DNA of 64,000 nt from Gemmatimonadota bacterium (GTDB lineage Bacteria > Gemmatimonadota > Gemmatimonadetes > Gemmatimonadales > GWC2-71-9). Under the pieces are notes generated by a model. It did not search any database. It was not told where the DNA came from and was given only the letters and a program-made list of their open reading frames with translations. Made by a program: the position numbers and the translations under genes. This document shows, piece by piece, positions 27,257-36,417 of the stretch (positions are counted from its first letter, which is position 1; each line of letters opens with the position of its first letter). The stretch covers positions 112,020 through 176,019 of the forward strand of contig VGVQ01000007.1 in NCBI GenBank assembly GCA_016874005.1. The letters are read 5' to 3'.

Positions 27257-28311
27257 AGCTGTTTCGCGAAGTCGATGTTGTGCGCCTTGAGGCGCGCGTC
27301 GGTGCCCAGGGCGTAGTGCTTGCTCATGTCGGCCGAGAAACGGCCGGCTGCCGGGGTCTTGCCAAGTGCTTCGGCCATGCTCCGAATATGGTGTGGTCCA
27401 GCGCCACAGCACACTCCCTGATAGCGCACCCCCAGGGCCCAGGCCTTCTTGGCGAAGTCCGCGATCTCGTACCGGGTGCAAACGAACGGATCGAGGGCGG
27501 TCGGAAACGAGCGTCCGCCGGGCAGGTCGCTCATCCCCGGGTCGGTCAGCGATTGAAAGGTCGGTTCTTCCGGCCGAGTCCGATAGGGCACCGGCAGGGC
27601 CGCCAGGCGACCGGTACAGGTCTGACGGATCCGCTCCAGGAGGGGGAGCATGGTGGCCGGTCCGCGAGCACAGTTGAGCCCGACAACATCGGCACCCGCG
27701 TCCTCCAGCGCTCGGCACGCCGCCTCCGGCGAGTGGCCATCGCGGAGGGTCCCTTCCTTGTGGATAGCCAAGGTGACGACGGACGGCAGCCCCGCTCGCC
27801 GGATTGCCTTCAGCGCCAGCAACGCCTCTCCCAGGAAGGAGAAGGTCTCGGCCACGATGAAATCCACTCCAGCGTCGGTGGCCCAGGCCACCTGTTCGTC
27901 GAACATTTTCGCCACGGCTTCCTCAGAGGCCCGATCACCGGCGGCGTAGACGTTGGTGTTGCAGATGTCGCCGGCAACCAGCACGTCGTAGTCGGCCGCG
28001 ACCGAGCGAGCGATCTGCAGTGCCTGACGGTTGAGCTGTTCGAGCACGTCCTCCTTCCCGATCATTCGCAGCTTTTCGCGGTGGGCGTAGTAGGTCAGGG
28101 CTTCCACCACGTCGGAGCCAGCCCTCACGAACTCGCGGTGGAGTTGATCAACCGCCAGGGGATGCTCCAGTACCACTTCAGGAACGAAGGCCCCGGCTTG
28201 CAGGTAGCCCCGGCGCTCGAGTTCGAAGAGATATCCCTCGGCACAAATCACCGGGCCCTGGTCGAGGCGCTCCAGTAGACCCCGCTTCTGGTTAGTCGGT
28301 TCCGGACTCAT
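27253..28311 (-). CDS. Betaine-homocysteine S-methyltransferase family protein
   Basis: 352 residues. Homocysteine S-methyltransferase barrel with the zinc cysteines in VGLNCARGP near residue 210 and in GVCCGAGP near 305, preceded by VICAEGYLFELERRGY, a BHMT-like N-terminus. BHMT moves a methyl group from glycine betaine to homocysteine, giving dimethylglycine and methionine. The ATG at 28311 is chosen because GGAGAG lies 6 bases upstream; a GTG 12 bases earlier is an alternative. It lies 21 bases after a dimethylglycine/sarcosine-type FAD oxidoreductase, consistent with sequential use of betaine methyl groups. Confidence 0.87.
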   Translation of the reverse strand: MSPEPTNQKRGLLERLDQGPVICAEGYLFELERRGYLQAGAFVPEVVLEHPLAVDQLHREFVRAGSDVVEALTYYAHREKLRMIGKEDVLEQLNRQALQIARSVAADYDVLVAGDICNTNVYAAGDRASEEAVAKMFDEQVAWATDAGVDFIVAETFSFLGEALLALKAIRRAGLPSVVTLAIHKEGTLRDGHSPEAACRALEDAGADVVGLNCARGPATMLPLLERIRQTCTGRLAALPVPYRTRPEEPTFQSLTDPGMSDLPGGRSFPTALDPFVCTRYEIADFAKKAWALGVRYQGVCCGAGPHHIRSMAEALGKTPAAGRFSADMSKHYALGTDARLKAHNIDFAKQL

Positions 28312-28332
28312 CTGACTCTCCACTCTCCGTGA

Positions 28333-29661
28333 TCAGGTCCAGGGGAAGGGGCCGCTCGAGCGGGGATGCAGCGCGCCCTCGGCGAAACGGCTAAACCGGA
28401 ACGGGTGCAACAGGCGGCTCGGGTCGCCCATCACCACCCGGGCCACTTCCTTGCCGACGCCGATCATCTTGTAACCGTGATTGCTGTCGGCGATGACGTA
28501 GACATTGGGCCGCATCCAGTCGAACACGGGGAAGTTGTCGACGGTGAAGCAACCGATGCCGCCGGTGGGCGCCCGTTTATACAGCTTGCTGCACCCGCGG
28601 AACCGCTCCATGCAATGCGCCAGCCCGGCGGTCCAATACGGAGCGAAATCTTCGCGAACCGTATAGTGCGGACTCTCGGGGCCATAGGGATCGACTTGGG
28701 CGGTGTGTCCCAGCTTGATCGGGACTGCCCCGCCCTGCACGCCGTGGCGGTCGCGCTTGAAGTAGATCCCCCAGAGTTCGTTGGTAATGGGCTGGCCGGT
28801 GTCGTCCGCCAGCAGCGGCTCCATGGAGTCGATGTGGATGACCGGTGGAATCTTGCCGTCGGCGGTGCGATACAGGTCGGGGCCCGTCTGGATCTCCCCC
28901 TCCTGCAGCTGCCAGTAGGTCCACATCTCGAGTCCCTGATGGAGCTTACCGTTGTGAAGGACGTCCACCTGGTGTGAGAGACCCAGCATCTCCCAGACCT
29001 GCTTGATCCACGCCCCGACGCCAACGACCACATGATCGACGGCGATGTTGCCGCGGTCGGTCTTCACGGTGCCCACGGTGCCATCGGGCTTCATCTCGAA
29101 CCCGGTCACCGTCACCCCGGTCACGATCCGAACGCCTTCGGCCTGGGCCTTCTGGGCCAGGCCGCTCATCGACTCGCGATTGAAGGCGAATCCACCCTGC
29201 AGCTCGTGAATGCAGACGCTCAGGCCCCGGGCCCGCCAATCGGGGAAGATTCCCCGCATGTAGTCGAAGACCCGTTGTTCACCCTGGATGAAGCGGGCGC
29301 GGTATCCAATCTTGTCGTGTCGGGCCGCGATGCTTTCGAAGTCCTGGCGCTGCACCTCGCCAGCCACCGCCAGGTATCCGACCGGGTTATAGTGGAATGC
29401 CTCGGCGTCCGATTCCCAGACGCCGACGCTGTGCGCCATCAGTTCTCCCATGGCCGGCTGGACGTAATAGTTGCGGACCACGCCGCAGGCGATTCCGCTG
29501 GCCCCGGCTCCCACCGCGGTCTTGTCGAGCACGACCACGTCGGCACCGGTTCCTCGGTTGCGTGATTTCAGTTCGCGGGCCAGGTGCCAAGCGGTACTCA
29601 AGCCGTGCACACCAGCGCCAATGATGCAGTACTTCGTCGCGGCGGGTATCGAGTCCGGCAT
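28333..29661 (-). CDS. FAD-dependent N-methyl amino acid oxidoreductase (DAO/sarcosine oxidase beta family)
   Basis: 442 residues. Rossmann FAD motif CIIGAGVHGLSTAWHLA near residue 12, VVVLDKTAVGAGASG, and the C-terminal flavin loop IADSNHGYKMIGVGKEVA. The family covalently or tightly binds FAD and oxidises N-methyl amines such as dimethylglycine or sarcosine. It is a distant paralogue of soxB on the opposite strand, and the two genes diverge from a shared promoter region containing an ACGCAA-N6-TTGCGT inverted repeat. AAGGAG lies about 12 bases before the ATG. As no THF-binding domain follows, dimethylglycine dehydrogenase (DgcA-like) or a related demethylase role is inferred. Confidence 0.85.
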   Translation of the reverse strand: MPDSIPAATKYCIIGAGVHGLSTAWHLARELKSRNRGTGADVVVLDKTAVGAGASGIACGVVRNYYVQPAMGELMAHSVGVWESDAEAFHYNPVGYLAVAGEVQRQDFESIAARHDKIGYRARFIQGEQRVFDYMRGIFPDWRARGLSVCIHELQGGFAFNRESMSGLAQKAQAEGVRIVTGVTVTGFEMKPDGTVGTVKTDRGNIAVDHVVVGVGAWIKQVWEMLGLSHQVDVLHNGKLHQGLEMWTYWQLQEGEIQTGPDLYRTADGKIPPVIHIDSMEPLLADDTGQPITNELWGIYFKRDRHGVQGGAVPIKLGHTAQVDPYGPESPHYTVREDFAPYWTAGLAHCMERFRGCSKLYKRAPTGGIGCFTVDNFPVFDWMRPNVYVIADSNHGYKMIGVGKEVARVVMGDPSRLLHPFRFSRFAEGALHPRSSGPFPWT

Positions 29662-29736
29662 GAAACGGAGGTTTCTCCTTCCGGGAAATCGCGGGGAGCG
29701 GTAGATTGCATACAGCTTGCATTCGACATCGGCAGA

Positions 29737-29754
29737 ACGCAATGGGGCTTGCGT
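29737..29754. promoter_or_regulatory. Candidate IclR operator in the divergent FAD-oxidase / soxB promoter
   Basis: Perfect inverted repeat ACGCAA-TGGGGC-TTGCGT midway between the two divergent start codons. The same half-site occurs in two overlapping palindromes immediately before the iclR gene at 36382-36406. A further GCGCAA half-site follows at about 29770. Confidence 0.55.
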
Positions 29755-29840
29755 GAGTGTCGCGCCATGCGCAACGCGGAGTGGGCGCAGCCCAACGTCT
29801 CGAGTACTTTGTCGCGATCGGACAACCAGACCCCCACCCC

Positions 29841-31076
29841 ATGGCGATGCTCCGCGACTACCTCCGCCCGACGAGGCTGTGGGCCCCGGCACCGATCAAG
29901 CCGCACTACCAAGTGGTGATCATCGGCGGCGGAATCCACGGCCTGGCCACCGCTTACTTCCTGGCGAAGACGCACGGGATCCGTGACGTCGCCGTACTGG
30001 AGCGCCACTACATCGGCTTCGGAGGGTCCGGGCGCAACACGGCCATCGTCCGCGCCAACCAGCGTACGGCGGCTAGCGTTAGGCTCTACGACGAGGGACT
30101 CAAGCTGTGGCCGGTCTTGGTCGATGAACTCGACTTCAACCTGATGTTCTTCAACAGCGGCAACCTGAACCTCGCCCACAGCGAGGCGGCGGTCGCGGCG
30201 TTCCGGATGGCGATCGGCACCGCGAACTTCCTCGGGATTCGCTCCGAGCTGCTCGACCCCCTGCAGTGTCGGGAGCTGATTCCCGCGCTCGATATCAGCG
30301 ATCGCCCGGAACATCCGATTCAGGCCGGGATGTACCACCCGCCGGGCGGGACTCTTCGGCACGATGCCGTGGTCTGGGCCTTGGCGAAGGGAGCGGCCGC
30401 CCACGGCGTGCACATCCATCAGGGCGTGGAGGTGACGGGCATCGATACTGACGGAGGGCGAGTCACCGGTGTCCAGACCAACCGAGGGGCCCTTCAGTGC
30501 CGCCAGCTCGGCATCATGGCCGGCGGCTACGGCACCGCGCTCTGCACCCTGATCGGTCTCGAGCTGCCCGTCCACCCGTTGACCATCCAAGCGATGGTCA
30601 CCCAGCCGCTCAAGCCATTCCTCAACCACGTGGTCAGTTCCGGTGCCTACCACGTCTACGCCACCCAGACGCTCAAAGGCGAGATCGCCACCGGCGCCCA
30701 CATGGACCCCCAGGTTAACTACACCACCGATCCCACCGCCCGCTATTTCAAGCACCAGGCGGAAGCGTTGACCGACTTCATGCCCGTGCTCAAGGACGTC
30801 AAGTTCATGCGGACCTGGGCCGGTTTGGCCGACATGACCCCCGACATGGCGCCGATCATGGATGCCAACGTGGGGTTCGACGGCCTCTACCTCGACGTCG
30901 GCTGGGGTTATTTCGGCTTCAAGGCCGGCCCGATCGCGGGGAAGTACCTGGCCGAGATGATCGCCCGGGACCAGATCCCGGAGATCATCAGTCCCTTCGG
31001 TCTCGGCCGATTCCTCGAGAACCGATACGCGGGCGAAACCGCCGGCGCGATGAAGTACGGGCACTGGGACTCGTAG
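29841..31076 (+). CDS. soxB: Sarcosine oxidase subunit beta (SoxB)
   Basis: 411 residues from MAMLRDYLRP. FAD site VVIIGGGIHGLATAYFLA near residue 22, then VAVLERHYIGFGGSGRNTAIVRANQ with the His/Ser/Gly run near the covalent-flavin region of heterotetrameric sarcosine oxidases, and the C-terminal DVGWGYFGFKAGP loop. It is the flavin subunit that oxidises sarcosine to glycine. It is followed after 5 bases by soxD, then soxA and soxG, the standard soxBDAG order. The frame is open upstream to 29757, but nothing there resembles SoxB. Confidence 0.93.
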   Translation: MAMLRDYLRPTRLWAPAPIKPHYQVVIIGGGIHGLATAYFLAKTHGIRDVAVLERHYIGFGGSGRNTAIVRANQRTAASVRLYDEGLKLWPVLVDELDFNLMFFNSGNLNLAHSEAAVAAFRMAIGTANFLGIRSELLDPLQCRELIPALDISDRPEHPIQAGMYHPPGGTLRHDAVVWALAKGAAAHGVHIHQGVEVTGIDTDGGRVTGVQTNRGALQCRQLGIMAGGYGTALCTLIGLELPVHPLTIQAMVTQPLKPFLNHVVSSGAYHVYATQTLKGEIATGAHMDPQVNYTTDPTARYFKHQAEALTDFMPVLKDVKFMRTWAGLADMTPDMAPIMDANVGFDGLYLDVGWGYFGFKAGPIAGKYLAEMIARDQIPEIISPFGLGRFLENRYAGETAGAMKYGHWDS

Positions 31077-31081
31077 CTCAA

Positions 31082-31333
31082 ATGACCTTCATGCTCACCT
31101 GTCCGATCTGCGGTCGCCGCGAGCTCCACGAGTTCCTTTGCGGCGGGCAAGAGCGGGGGCCGCGGCCACCTCAGGAGGGGCTCAGCGCGGAAGCCCACTT
31201 CCGATACGCTCAGTTCCGCTCGATTCCACCGGCGCCTCAACCGGAATGGTGGTACCACGGCCAGGGCTGTGGGGTGTGGTTCAAGGCCACCCGCAACCCG
31301 GCCACCAACCGAGAAGAGCGCCCCGGTGGCTAG
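31082..31333 (+). CDS. soxD: Sarcosine oxidase subunit delta (SoxD)
   Basis: 83 residues with the zinc-ribbon pattern of the delta subunit: TCPICGRRELHEF at the start and HGQGCGVWFKATRN near residue 60, supplying the Cys/His ligands. Length and order between soxB and soxA are standard. Its last 8 bases overlap the GTG start of soxA. Confidence 0.92.
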   Translation: MTFMLTCPICGRRELHEFLCGGQERGPRPPQEGLSAEAHFRYAQFRSIPPAPQPEWWYHGQGCGVWFKATRNPATNREERPGG

Positions 31334-34256
31334 ACTGCCGGCCAGCCCGACCCAGCGGATCGATCCGTCCCGCCCGATCCGATTCCGCTACTGGGGCGGC
31401 GAGGCGGAAGGGGTCGCCGGCGACACCGTCGCCAGCGCCCTCTATGCGGCCGGCGTCCGGGTCTTCAGCCGGAGCCTCAAGTACCATCGTCCTCGCGGCC
31501 TCTACGGACTCGACGGCGAGAGCGCCAACACCTTCGTGGCGATCGATGGGGTGCCTAACGAAGCGGCGGAAACGACCCTGCTTCGGCCCGGGATGGCGAT
31601 CGCCGCCCAGAACGTCCGCGGCAGCCCCGAGCGCGACCTCTATGGGATCCTCGATCGCTTCGATGGGCTGATGCCGGCCGGATTCTACTACCGGCTCTTC
31701 CACCGGCCCGCCCGGCTCTGGCCCTTCTTCCAGGAACGGCTTCGCGCCATGGCCGGGGTCGGCGTCCTCCAGCCATCGGGCTCGCGCGAACGCCCCGGTC
31801 GGTTCGAGCGCTACCTCAATGCCGAAGTGGCGGTGGTGGGCGGCGGGCCGGCTGGGATGGCCGCCGCGCTTGCCGCCGCCGAGGGCGGTGGGCGGGTCTG
31901 TCTCTTCGAGCGACGGCTGCACCTCGGAGGTCACCTCGATTGGCGGACCCGGCTGGTCGACGGACAGCCGCTGCATCGCCGGGCGACCGAGTTGGCCGCC
32001 CGGGTCGCGGCGTGTCCTAACATCCGGGTGTTCACCCACGCCCCGGTCACCGGCGTGTGGGGTGAGAACCTGGTCACCGGCTTCTTGATCTGTCCTGAAG
32101 GAGGCATCGCCCGCGAGTATCACTACGAATGCCGAGCCCGTTCGGTGGTCGTCGCATCGGGATGCACCGAGCGCCCGTTGGTATTCGAGCACAACGATCG
32201 CCCCGGCGTGATGCCGGCCACCACCGCCTGGCGGCTGGCGGCCAGCTACGGAGTGCTCCCCGGGCGTCGAGCCGTGTTCGCCGGGGGCGACGACTCGAGC
32301 CTCGAGGCCGCGATCGAGTTGGCCGGCTACGGGGTCGAGGTCGCCGCGGTCGCCGACGCCCGGGCCGAGGGCCACGATCCGGAGCTGGTCGCGGCGATCG
32401 GTGAGGCGGGCATTCGGTTCCTGCCCGGGTGGACCGCGGGTGCGGCTCGGGGCACCAACCGGGTGACCGGGGTCGAACTCCGGCGGATCGACGGCGGGCG
32501 AGCCGAGGAGCTTCGCTGCGACCTGCTGCTCGCCAACGCCGGTCTCCAGTCGCTGATCGGGCCGCTCTCGACGCTCAAGGCTCAGCTCGGCTATTGCACT
32601 CGAACCGGCATGTTCCAACCCACCCGGTTGCCGGAACGGGCCTTCGTGGCGGGCAGCATGCTCGGCCTCCGCGACGTCGCGGCGATCGAGGCGTCAGGTC
32701 GGCTGGCCGGGCTCGAGGCCGCGGCCGCGGCCGGCTGGGACGCCGAATCGCAAATCCGCGAGGCACGAGACGCGGTGCGGAACGCGCCCGGGCCGGCGGC
32801 GGGCTGCTTTCTGGCGTGCGCTCCCGGGATCGGCCGCGGAGCCAAGGCCTTCGTGGACTTCGACGAGGATGGCAGCTACAAGAACGTGGTAGAGTCGGCC
32901 CAGCAGGGGTTCGACGTTCCCGAGTTGGCCAAGCGATTCGGTGGATTCGGGCTGGGGCCGGGTCAATACCATGTCCCGGGCCAGAACCTGGCGATGATCA
33001 TGGCGGCGCTCGCCGGTACCCCGCTCGATCAGCTGTCGGGTACCACCGTCCGTCCGCCCCTGGTTCCGCCTCGCCTGGCCACCCTGGCGGGGCCCGGGCT
33101 CGCGGTCCACAAAGAGACCCCGCTGCACGACGCCCAGGCGGCGCTCGGCGCGATCTTCCGGAACGCGGGCGCGTGGCACCGGGCCCGGTACTTCAGCACC
33201 GATCTCAGCTGTCGCGAGGAGATCCGGAACGTCCGCGCCAACGTCGGGGTCCTCGATAGCTCGCCGCTCGGCAAATTCAGGATCTACGGACCCGACGCCC
33301 AGAAGGCGCTGCAACGGGTCTATGTCTCCGACATGTCGAAGACCAAACCCGGCCGCTGCAAGTACTCGGCGATGTGCAACGACACCGGGAATCTGATGGA
33401 CGACGGGGTCGTGGTCGAGATCGGGCCCGGTGACTACTACTTCACCACCAGCTCGGCCCGGGCCGGCGCCACCGTCGAGTGGTTCCGGTACCACACCCGC
33501 CACGACGGCTGGGAGTATCAACTCGTCAACCTCACAGACACCTTGGGGTCGCTCAACCTCGCGGGGCCTAACGCTCGCAAGGTATTGGCCAAGATCACCG
33601 ACGCCGACCTCTCCAACGCGGCCTTCCCCTATATGGGGTATCGCGAGATCGTGGTGGGCGACGGCGTCCCGGTCCGCTGCCTCCGGCTCGGCTTCGTCGG
33701 CGAGCTCTCCTACGAGTTGCACGCGCCGTCGAGCTATTGCGGCTACCTCTGGGACCTGATCATGGCGGCCGGAGCGGAGTTCGGGATTCGACCGTTTGGT
33801 CTCGAGGCCCAGAGCTGCCTCCGCGCGGAAAAGGGCCATGTCATCATCGGGACCGAGTCGGAGCAGCGGGTTACCCTCACCGACATCGGGATGGGCTTTC
33901 TCTGGGACAGCAAGGACACCGCGTCGAAGAAGGTCGGGGCTCCGGCGCTTCGCCATGCCAGCGGACAGACCGATCGGCTGAAACTGGTCGGCCTTCGAAT
34001 CGACCAGGCCGAGCGGCGCCCGGAGGACGGTGATATCGTGATCGATGGCACCGAAGTGGTCGGCTACCTCTGCACCACGCGGATGAGCGAGACGTTAGGC
34101 TGGCAGTATGGCCTCGCCCTGATCACCGACCGCCACGCTCCGGAGGGGGGCACCGTGCAGATCTATTCCAACCCGCGCGGCACGCCATCGGTGACCCACG
34201 GGACCGTGGTCGCGCCGCACTTCTACGACCCCGAAGGCGCGAGGTTGCGGGCGTGA
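31326..34256 (+). CDS. soxA: Sarcosine oxidase subunit alpha (SoxA)
   Basis: 976 residues, normal for heterotetrameric sarcosine oxidase alpha. In order: an N-terminal ferredoxin-like domain (VASALYAAGVRVFSRSLKYHRPRG), a pyridine-nucleotide/FAD domain with VVGGGPAGMAAALAA near residue 172, and a C-terminal aminomethyltransferase (GcvT) half from about 600 carrying GFVGELSYELHAP, which binds tetrahydrofolate and makes 5,10-methylene-THF. The GTG start overlaps the soxD stop; the stop overlaps the soxG start (GTGA). A longer upstream open frame overlaps soxD and is not used. Confidence 0.94.
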   Translation: MARLPASPTQRIDPSRPIRFRYWGGEAEGVAGDTVASALYAAGVRVFSRSLKYHRPRGLYGLDGESANTFVAIDGVPNEAAETTLLRPGMAIAAQNVRGSPERDLYGILDRFDGLMPAGFYYRLFHRPARLWPFFQERLRAMAGVGVLQPSGSRERPGRFERYLNAEVAVVGGGPAGMAAALAAAEGGGRVCLFERRLHLGGHLDWRTRLVDGQPLHRRATELAARVAACPNIRVFTHAPVTGVWGENLVTGFLICPEGGIAREYHYECRARSVVVASGCTERPLVFEHNDRPGVMPATTAWRLAASYGVLPGRRAVFAGGDDSSLEAAIELAGYGVEVAAVADARAEGHDPELVAAIGEAGIRFLPGWTAGAARGTNRVTGVELRRIDGGRAEELRCDLLLANAGLQSLIGPLSTLKAQLGYCTRTGMFQPTRLPERAFVAGSMLGLRDVAAIEASGRLAGLEAAAAAGWDAESQIREARDAVRNAPGPAAGCFLACAPGIGRGAKAFVDFDEDGSYKNVVESAQQGFDVPELAKRFGGFGLGPGQYHVPGQNLAMIMAALAGTPLDQLSGTTVRPPLVPPRLATLAGPGLAVHKETPLHDAQAALGAIFRNAGAWHRARYFSTDLSCREEIRNVRANVGVLDSSPLGKFRIYGPDAQKALQRVYVSDMSKTKPGRCKYSAMCNDTGNLMDDGVVVEIGPGDYYFTTSSARAGATVEWFRYHTRHDGWEYQLVNLTDTLGSLNLAGPNARKVLAKITDADLSNAAFPYMGYREIVVGDGVPVRCLRLGFVGELSYELHAPSSYCGYLWDLIMAAGAEFGIRPFGLEAQSCLRAEKGHVIIGTESEQRVTLTDIGMGFLWDSKDTASKKVGAPALRHASGQTDRLKLVGLRIDQAERRPEDGDIVIDGTEVVGYLCTTRMSETLGWQYGLALITDRHAPEGGTVQIYSNPRGTPSVTHGTVVAPHFYDPEGARLRA

Positions 34257-34927
34257 CCGCGACCGCAACAGCACGAATCCGCCGCTCGCCGGTGCGTTTC
34301 GACGCCACCGCGCTCGAGCGGACGTCGCGAGACGGCTGGGACATCGTCCGGCGCTATTCGGACGAGGGCGGCGGGCCGTGGCTGGTCGACCTGAGCCATC
34401 GCTGCCGCTGGGACCTTCAACACCCTGACGTCGGAAATCAGCGCCCATTCGGGGTGCCGGTGCCCAGCAAGCCCGGTGAGGTGGCGATCTCCGACGGCTT
34501 CGCCGTCAACCGAATGAACCGGACCCAGGCGTCGCTCTGGCATCTCGGCGGGAACGATCGGCCCGCGACGCCATCCGGAGTCGGCTTCACCGAGACGACC
34601 GATGGACACTGCATGCTCGCCTTCCTGGGCCCGGAGACGGCGTCCGTCTTCGAGCATCTCAGCGACCTCGATGTCTTCGACCCCGAGCGCGGCCTTCCTC
34701 GCCTGGTCCAAGGCCCGGTCCTCCACGTCCCCTGTCAGGTGGTGGCGTTAGGCAGCAACGCGGTGATTCTGACGTTGAGCCGTGGGTATGGCCGGACCTT
34801 CGCGGAAGCGGCGCTCCAGTTTGCCCGTCCCTGCGGTCTCCGGCCAGCCGGGGAGGCCCGTTTCGACGAGTGGTTCGTGCGGTGGGCCTCGACTCGGTCG
34901 TCCGACCCGAGCCTTCCGAGCCGGTGA
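34253..34927 (+). CDS. soxG: Sarcosine oxidase subunit gamma (SoxG)
   Basis: 224 residues from a GTG overlapping the soxA stop. It is weakly GcvT-like: VDLSHRCRWDLQ near residue 45, GHCMLAFLGPETASVFEHLSD near 118, and a C-terminal ILTLSRGYGRTFAEA. The gamma subunit is the most divergent of the four, so the call rests on operon position and these features. It ends 3 bases before the symporter gene. Confidence 0.82.
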   Translation: MTATATARIRRSPVRFDATALERTSRDGWDIVRRYSDEGGGPWLVDLSHRCRWDLQHPDVGNQRPFGVPVPSKPGEVAISDGFAVNRMNRTQASLWHLGGNDRPATPSGVGFTETTDGHCMLAFLGPETASVFEHLSDLDVFDPERGLPRLVQGPVLHVPCQVVALGSNAVILTLSRGYGRTFAEAALQFARPCGLRPAGEARFDEWFVRWASTRSSDPSLPSR

Positions 34928-34930
34928 ACT

Positions 34931-36313
34931 GTGGAGCTCCTCGTCGACTTCGGCCTGATGTCGCTGTTGCTGCTGATCGCGCAGCTCCTCCGCTCCCGGT
35001 CGCGGCTGCTTCAGGCCAGCCGAATCCCGACCGCGATGGTGGCTGGCGTGATCGCGCTGATCGGCGGGCGTTACGTCCTCGACATCCTCCCTTTCAGCGA
35101 GCGGAGCGACGGCGGGACCTTTCTGGCGAGCTATCCCGGCTATCTCATTGCCCTGATCTTCGCCGCGCTCCCGCTGGCCCGCCCCGCTGGGAAGCCGAGC
35201 CGGGTGCAGTGGCGGCATGTCGGCGACATGTTCTGCTACAACACGATTTGCTTCGTGGGACAGTACGCCGTCGCGTTGCTGTTCGGCCTCCTGGTGCTCG
35301 ATCGGCTGTTCCCCTCGCTTCCCGACGGCTTCGCCCTCGTGTTGCCAGCGGGTTGGGCCGGCGGCTTCGGAACCGCGGCCGCGATCGGAAGCGTCGTCGA
35401 GCCCCGCGGTTTCGCCGACTTTCTCCCGCTGGGATACACCTCGGCCACGGTCGGGGTCGCGGTGGGCACCATCGTGGGCATGATACTGATTCACGTCGGG
35501 ATGCGGAGGGGCTGGACCCGAGTCGTCGGTACGCCGAGCGCGCTCCCGTCGAGCTTTCGGACCGGGTTCGTGCCCGAATCGGAGCGATCCGCCGTCGGGC
35601 AGGAGACCGTGAACGCCGCGGTACTCGACGTGCTGACCTGGCACCTCGCCCTTCCGAGTGCCGCAGTCGCGCTGGCGTACGCGATCTCGACGGCGTTGCC
35701 GGCTAACCACGGGATTCCCCTCTTCGCCCTGTCCCTGCTCACCGGATGGGGCGTCCGCTGGGTCATCGGACTGCTCCGCCTGACGGATTCGGTCGACCCC
35801 AGGGTGATGGGTCGGATCGCGTCGAGCGCGGCGGACTATCTGGTCGGATTCGGGATCGCTTCGATCGCCATCACCGTCGTGGTCCGATACGTCGCTCCGC
35901 TGCTGTTGCTCTTCGCGCTCGGTGTGGTTTTTACCCTCTGGAGTTTCTGGCTGGGGCGCCGGATCTTCGGGAACTTCTGGTTCGAGCGCAGCCTCTTCAC
36001 CTTCGGGTGGGCCACCGGCGTTCTCGCCACCGCCATCGCGCTCCTCCGGGTCGTGGATCCCAAGTCGAAGAGCGGCACGCTGCAAGACTACGGCACCGCC
36101 TATCTCGGCAGCTCCTTCGTCGAAATCGCCATCGTGGCGATCGTGCCGGTGCTGATCGTTCGCGGGATCGTGCTGTTCCCGGCGCTGGTCCTGTTGGCGG
36201 TGGCGATCGCGGCGTTGGTGCTGTCGCGTTCGCTCATCGGGTGGGGACCCGCCGACCCGGTGGCGATCCGGGAGGGCGAGGCAGGGGTGCTCGCCGCGAC
36301 AGAGGAACCCTGA
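34931..36313 (+). CDS. GltS-family sodium:glutamate-type symporter
   Basis: 460 residues, about eleven hydrophobic segments, GTG start. Family features include ASRIPTAMVAGVIALIGG near residue 30, the re-entrant-loop-like LPAGWAGGFGTAAAIG near 140 and TSATVGVAVGTIVG near 177, and a matching second half. Relatives import glutamate; here, co-transcribed with soxBDAG, it may carry sarcosine, betaine or a product amino acid. That substrate assignment is inference. A strong hairpin terminator starts at its last codon. Confidence 0.8.
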   Translation: MELLVDFGLMSLLLLIAQLLRSRSRLLQASRIPTAMVAGVIALIGGRYVLDILPFSERSDGGTFLASYPGYLIALIFAALPLARPAGKPSRVQWRHVGDMFCYNTICFVGQYAVALLFGLLVLDRLFPSLPDGFALVLPAGWAGGFGTAAAIGSVVEPRGFADFLPLGYTSATVGVAVGTIVGMILIHVGMRRGWTRVVGTPSALPSSFRTGFVPESERSAVGQETVNAAVLDVLTWHLALPSAAVALAYAISTALPANHGIPLFALSLLTGWGVRWVIGLLRLTDSVDPRVMGRIASSAADYLVGFGIASIAITVVVRYVAPLLLLFALGVVFTLWSFWLGRRIFGNFWFERSLFTFGWATGVLATAIALLRVVDPKSKSGTLQDYGTAYLGSSFVEIAIVAIVPVLIVRGIVLFPALVLLAVAIAALVLSRSLIGWGPADPVAIREGEAGVLAATEEP

Positions 36314-36338
36314 CCCCGGACGGCCCCCGTCCGGGGTC
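36312..36338. terminator. Strong hairpin after the sox-gltS operon
   Basis: Perfect 12-bp stem GACCCCGGACGG / CCGTCCGGGGTC with a CCC loop, starting on the stop codon of the symporter gene. It has no T-run, as is common in GC-rich genomes. It separates the sox operon from the iclR promoter. Confidence 0.65.
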
Positions 36339-36345
36339 GAGGAGT

Positions 36346-36374
36346 TTGACAGGGCTGCCCGTCTTAACTAGCGT
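36346..36374 (+). promoter_or_regulatory. Sigma-70-type promoter of iclR
   Basis: TTGACA (36346-36351) with a 17-base spacer to TAGCGT (36369-36374), followed within 10 bases by the palindromes before iclR. The -35 is perfect and the -10 weak, as expected for a regulated promoter. Confidence 0.5.
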
Positions 36375-36381
36375 CTCTTAA

Positions 36382-36406
36382 TACGCATTGGTTGCGTATT
36401 GCGCAA
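36382..36406. promoter_or_regulatory. Overlapping palindromes before iclR, probable autoregulatory operator
   Basis: TACGCA-TTGGT-TGCGTA (36382-36398) and TTGCG-TATTG-CGCAA (36392-36406) are both perfect and share half-sites, ending 11 bases before the iclR ATG. The ACGCA/TGCGT half-site is also found in the divergent sox promoter at 29737. Confidence 0.6.
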
Positions 36407-36417
36407 CGGAGAGACGC

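Noticed and set aside
36388..36417. A longer IclR protein starting upstream of the chosen ATG
   Set aside because: It would place the operator palindromes inside the coding region; the family N-terminus VQSVDRAL begins right after the ATG at 36418.
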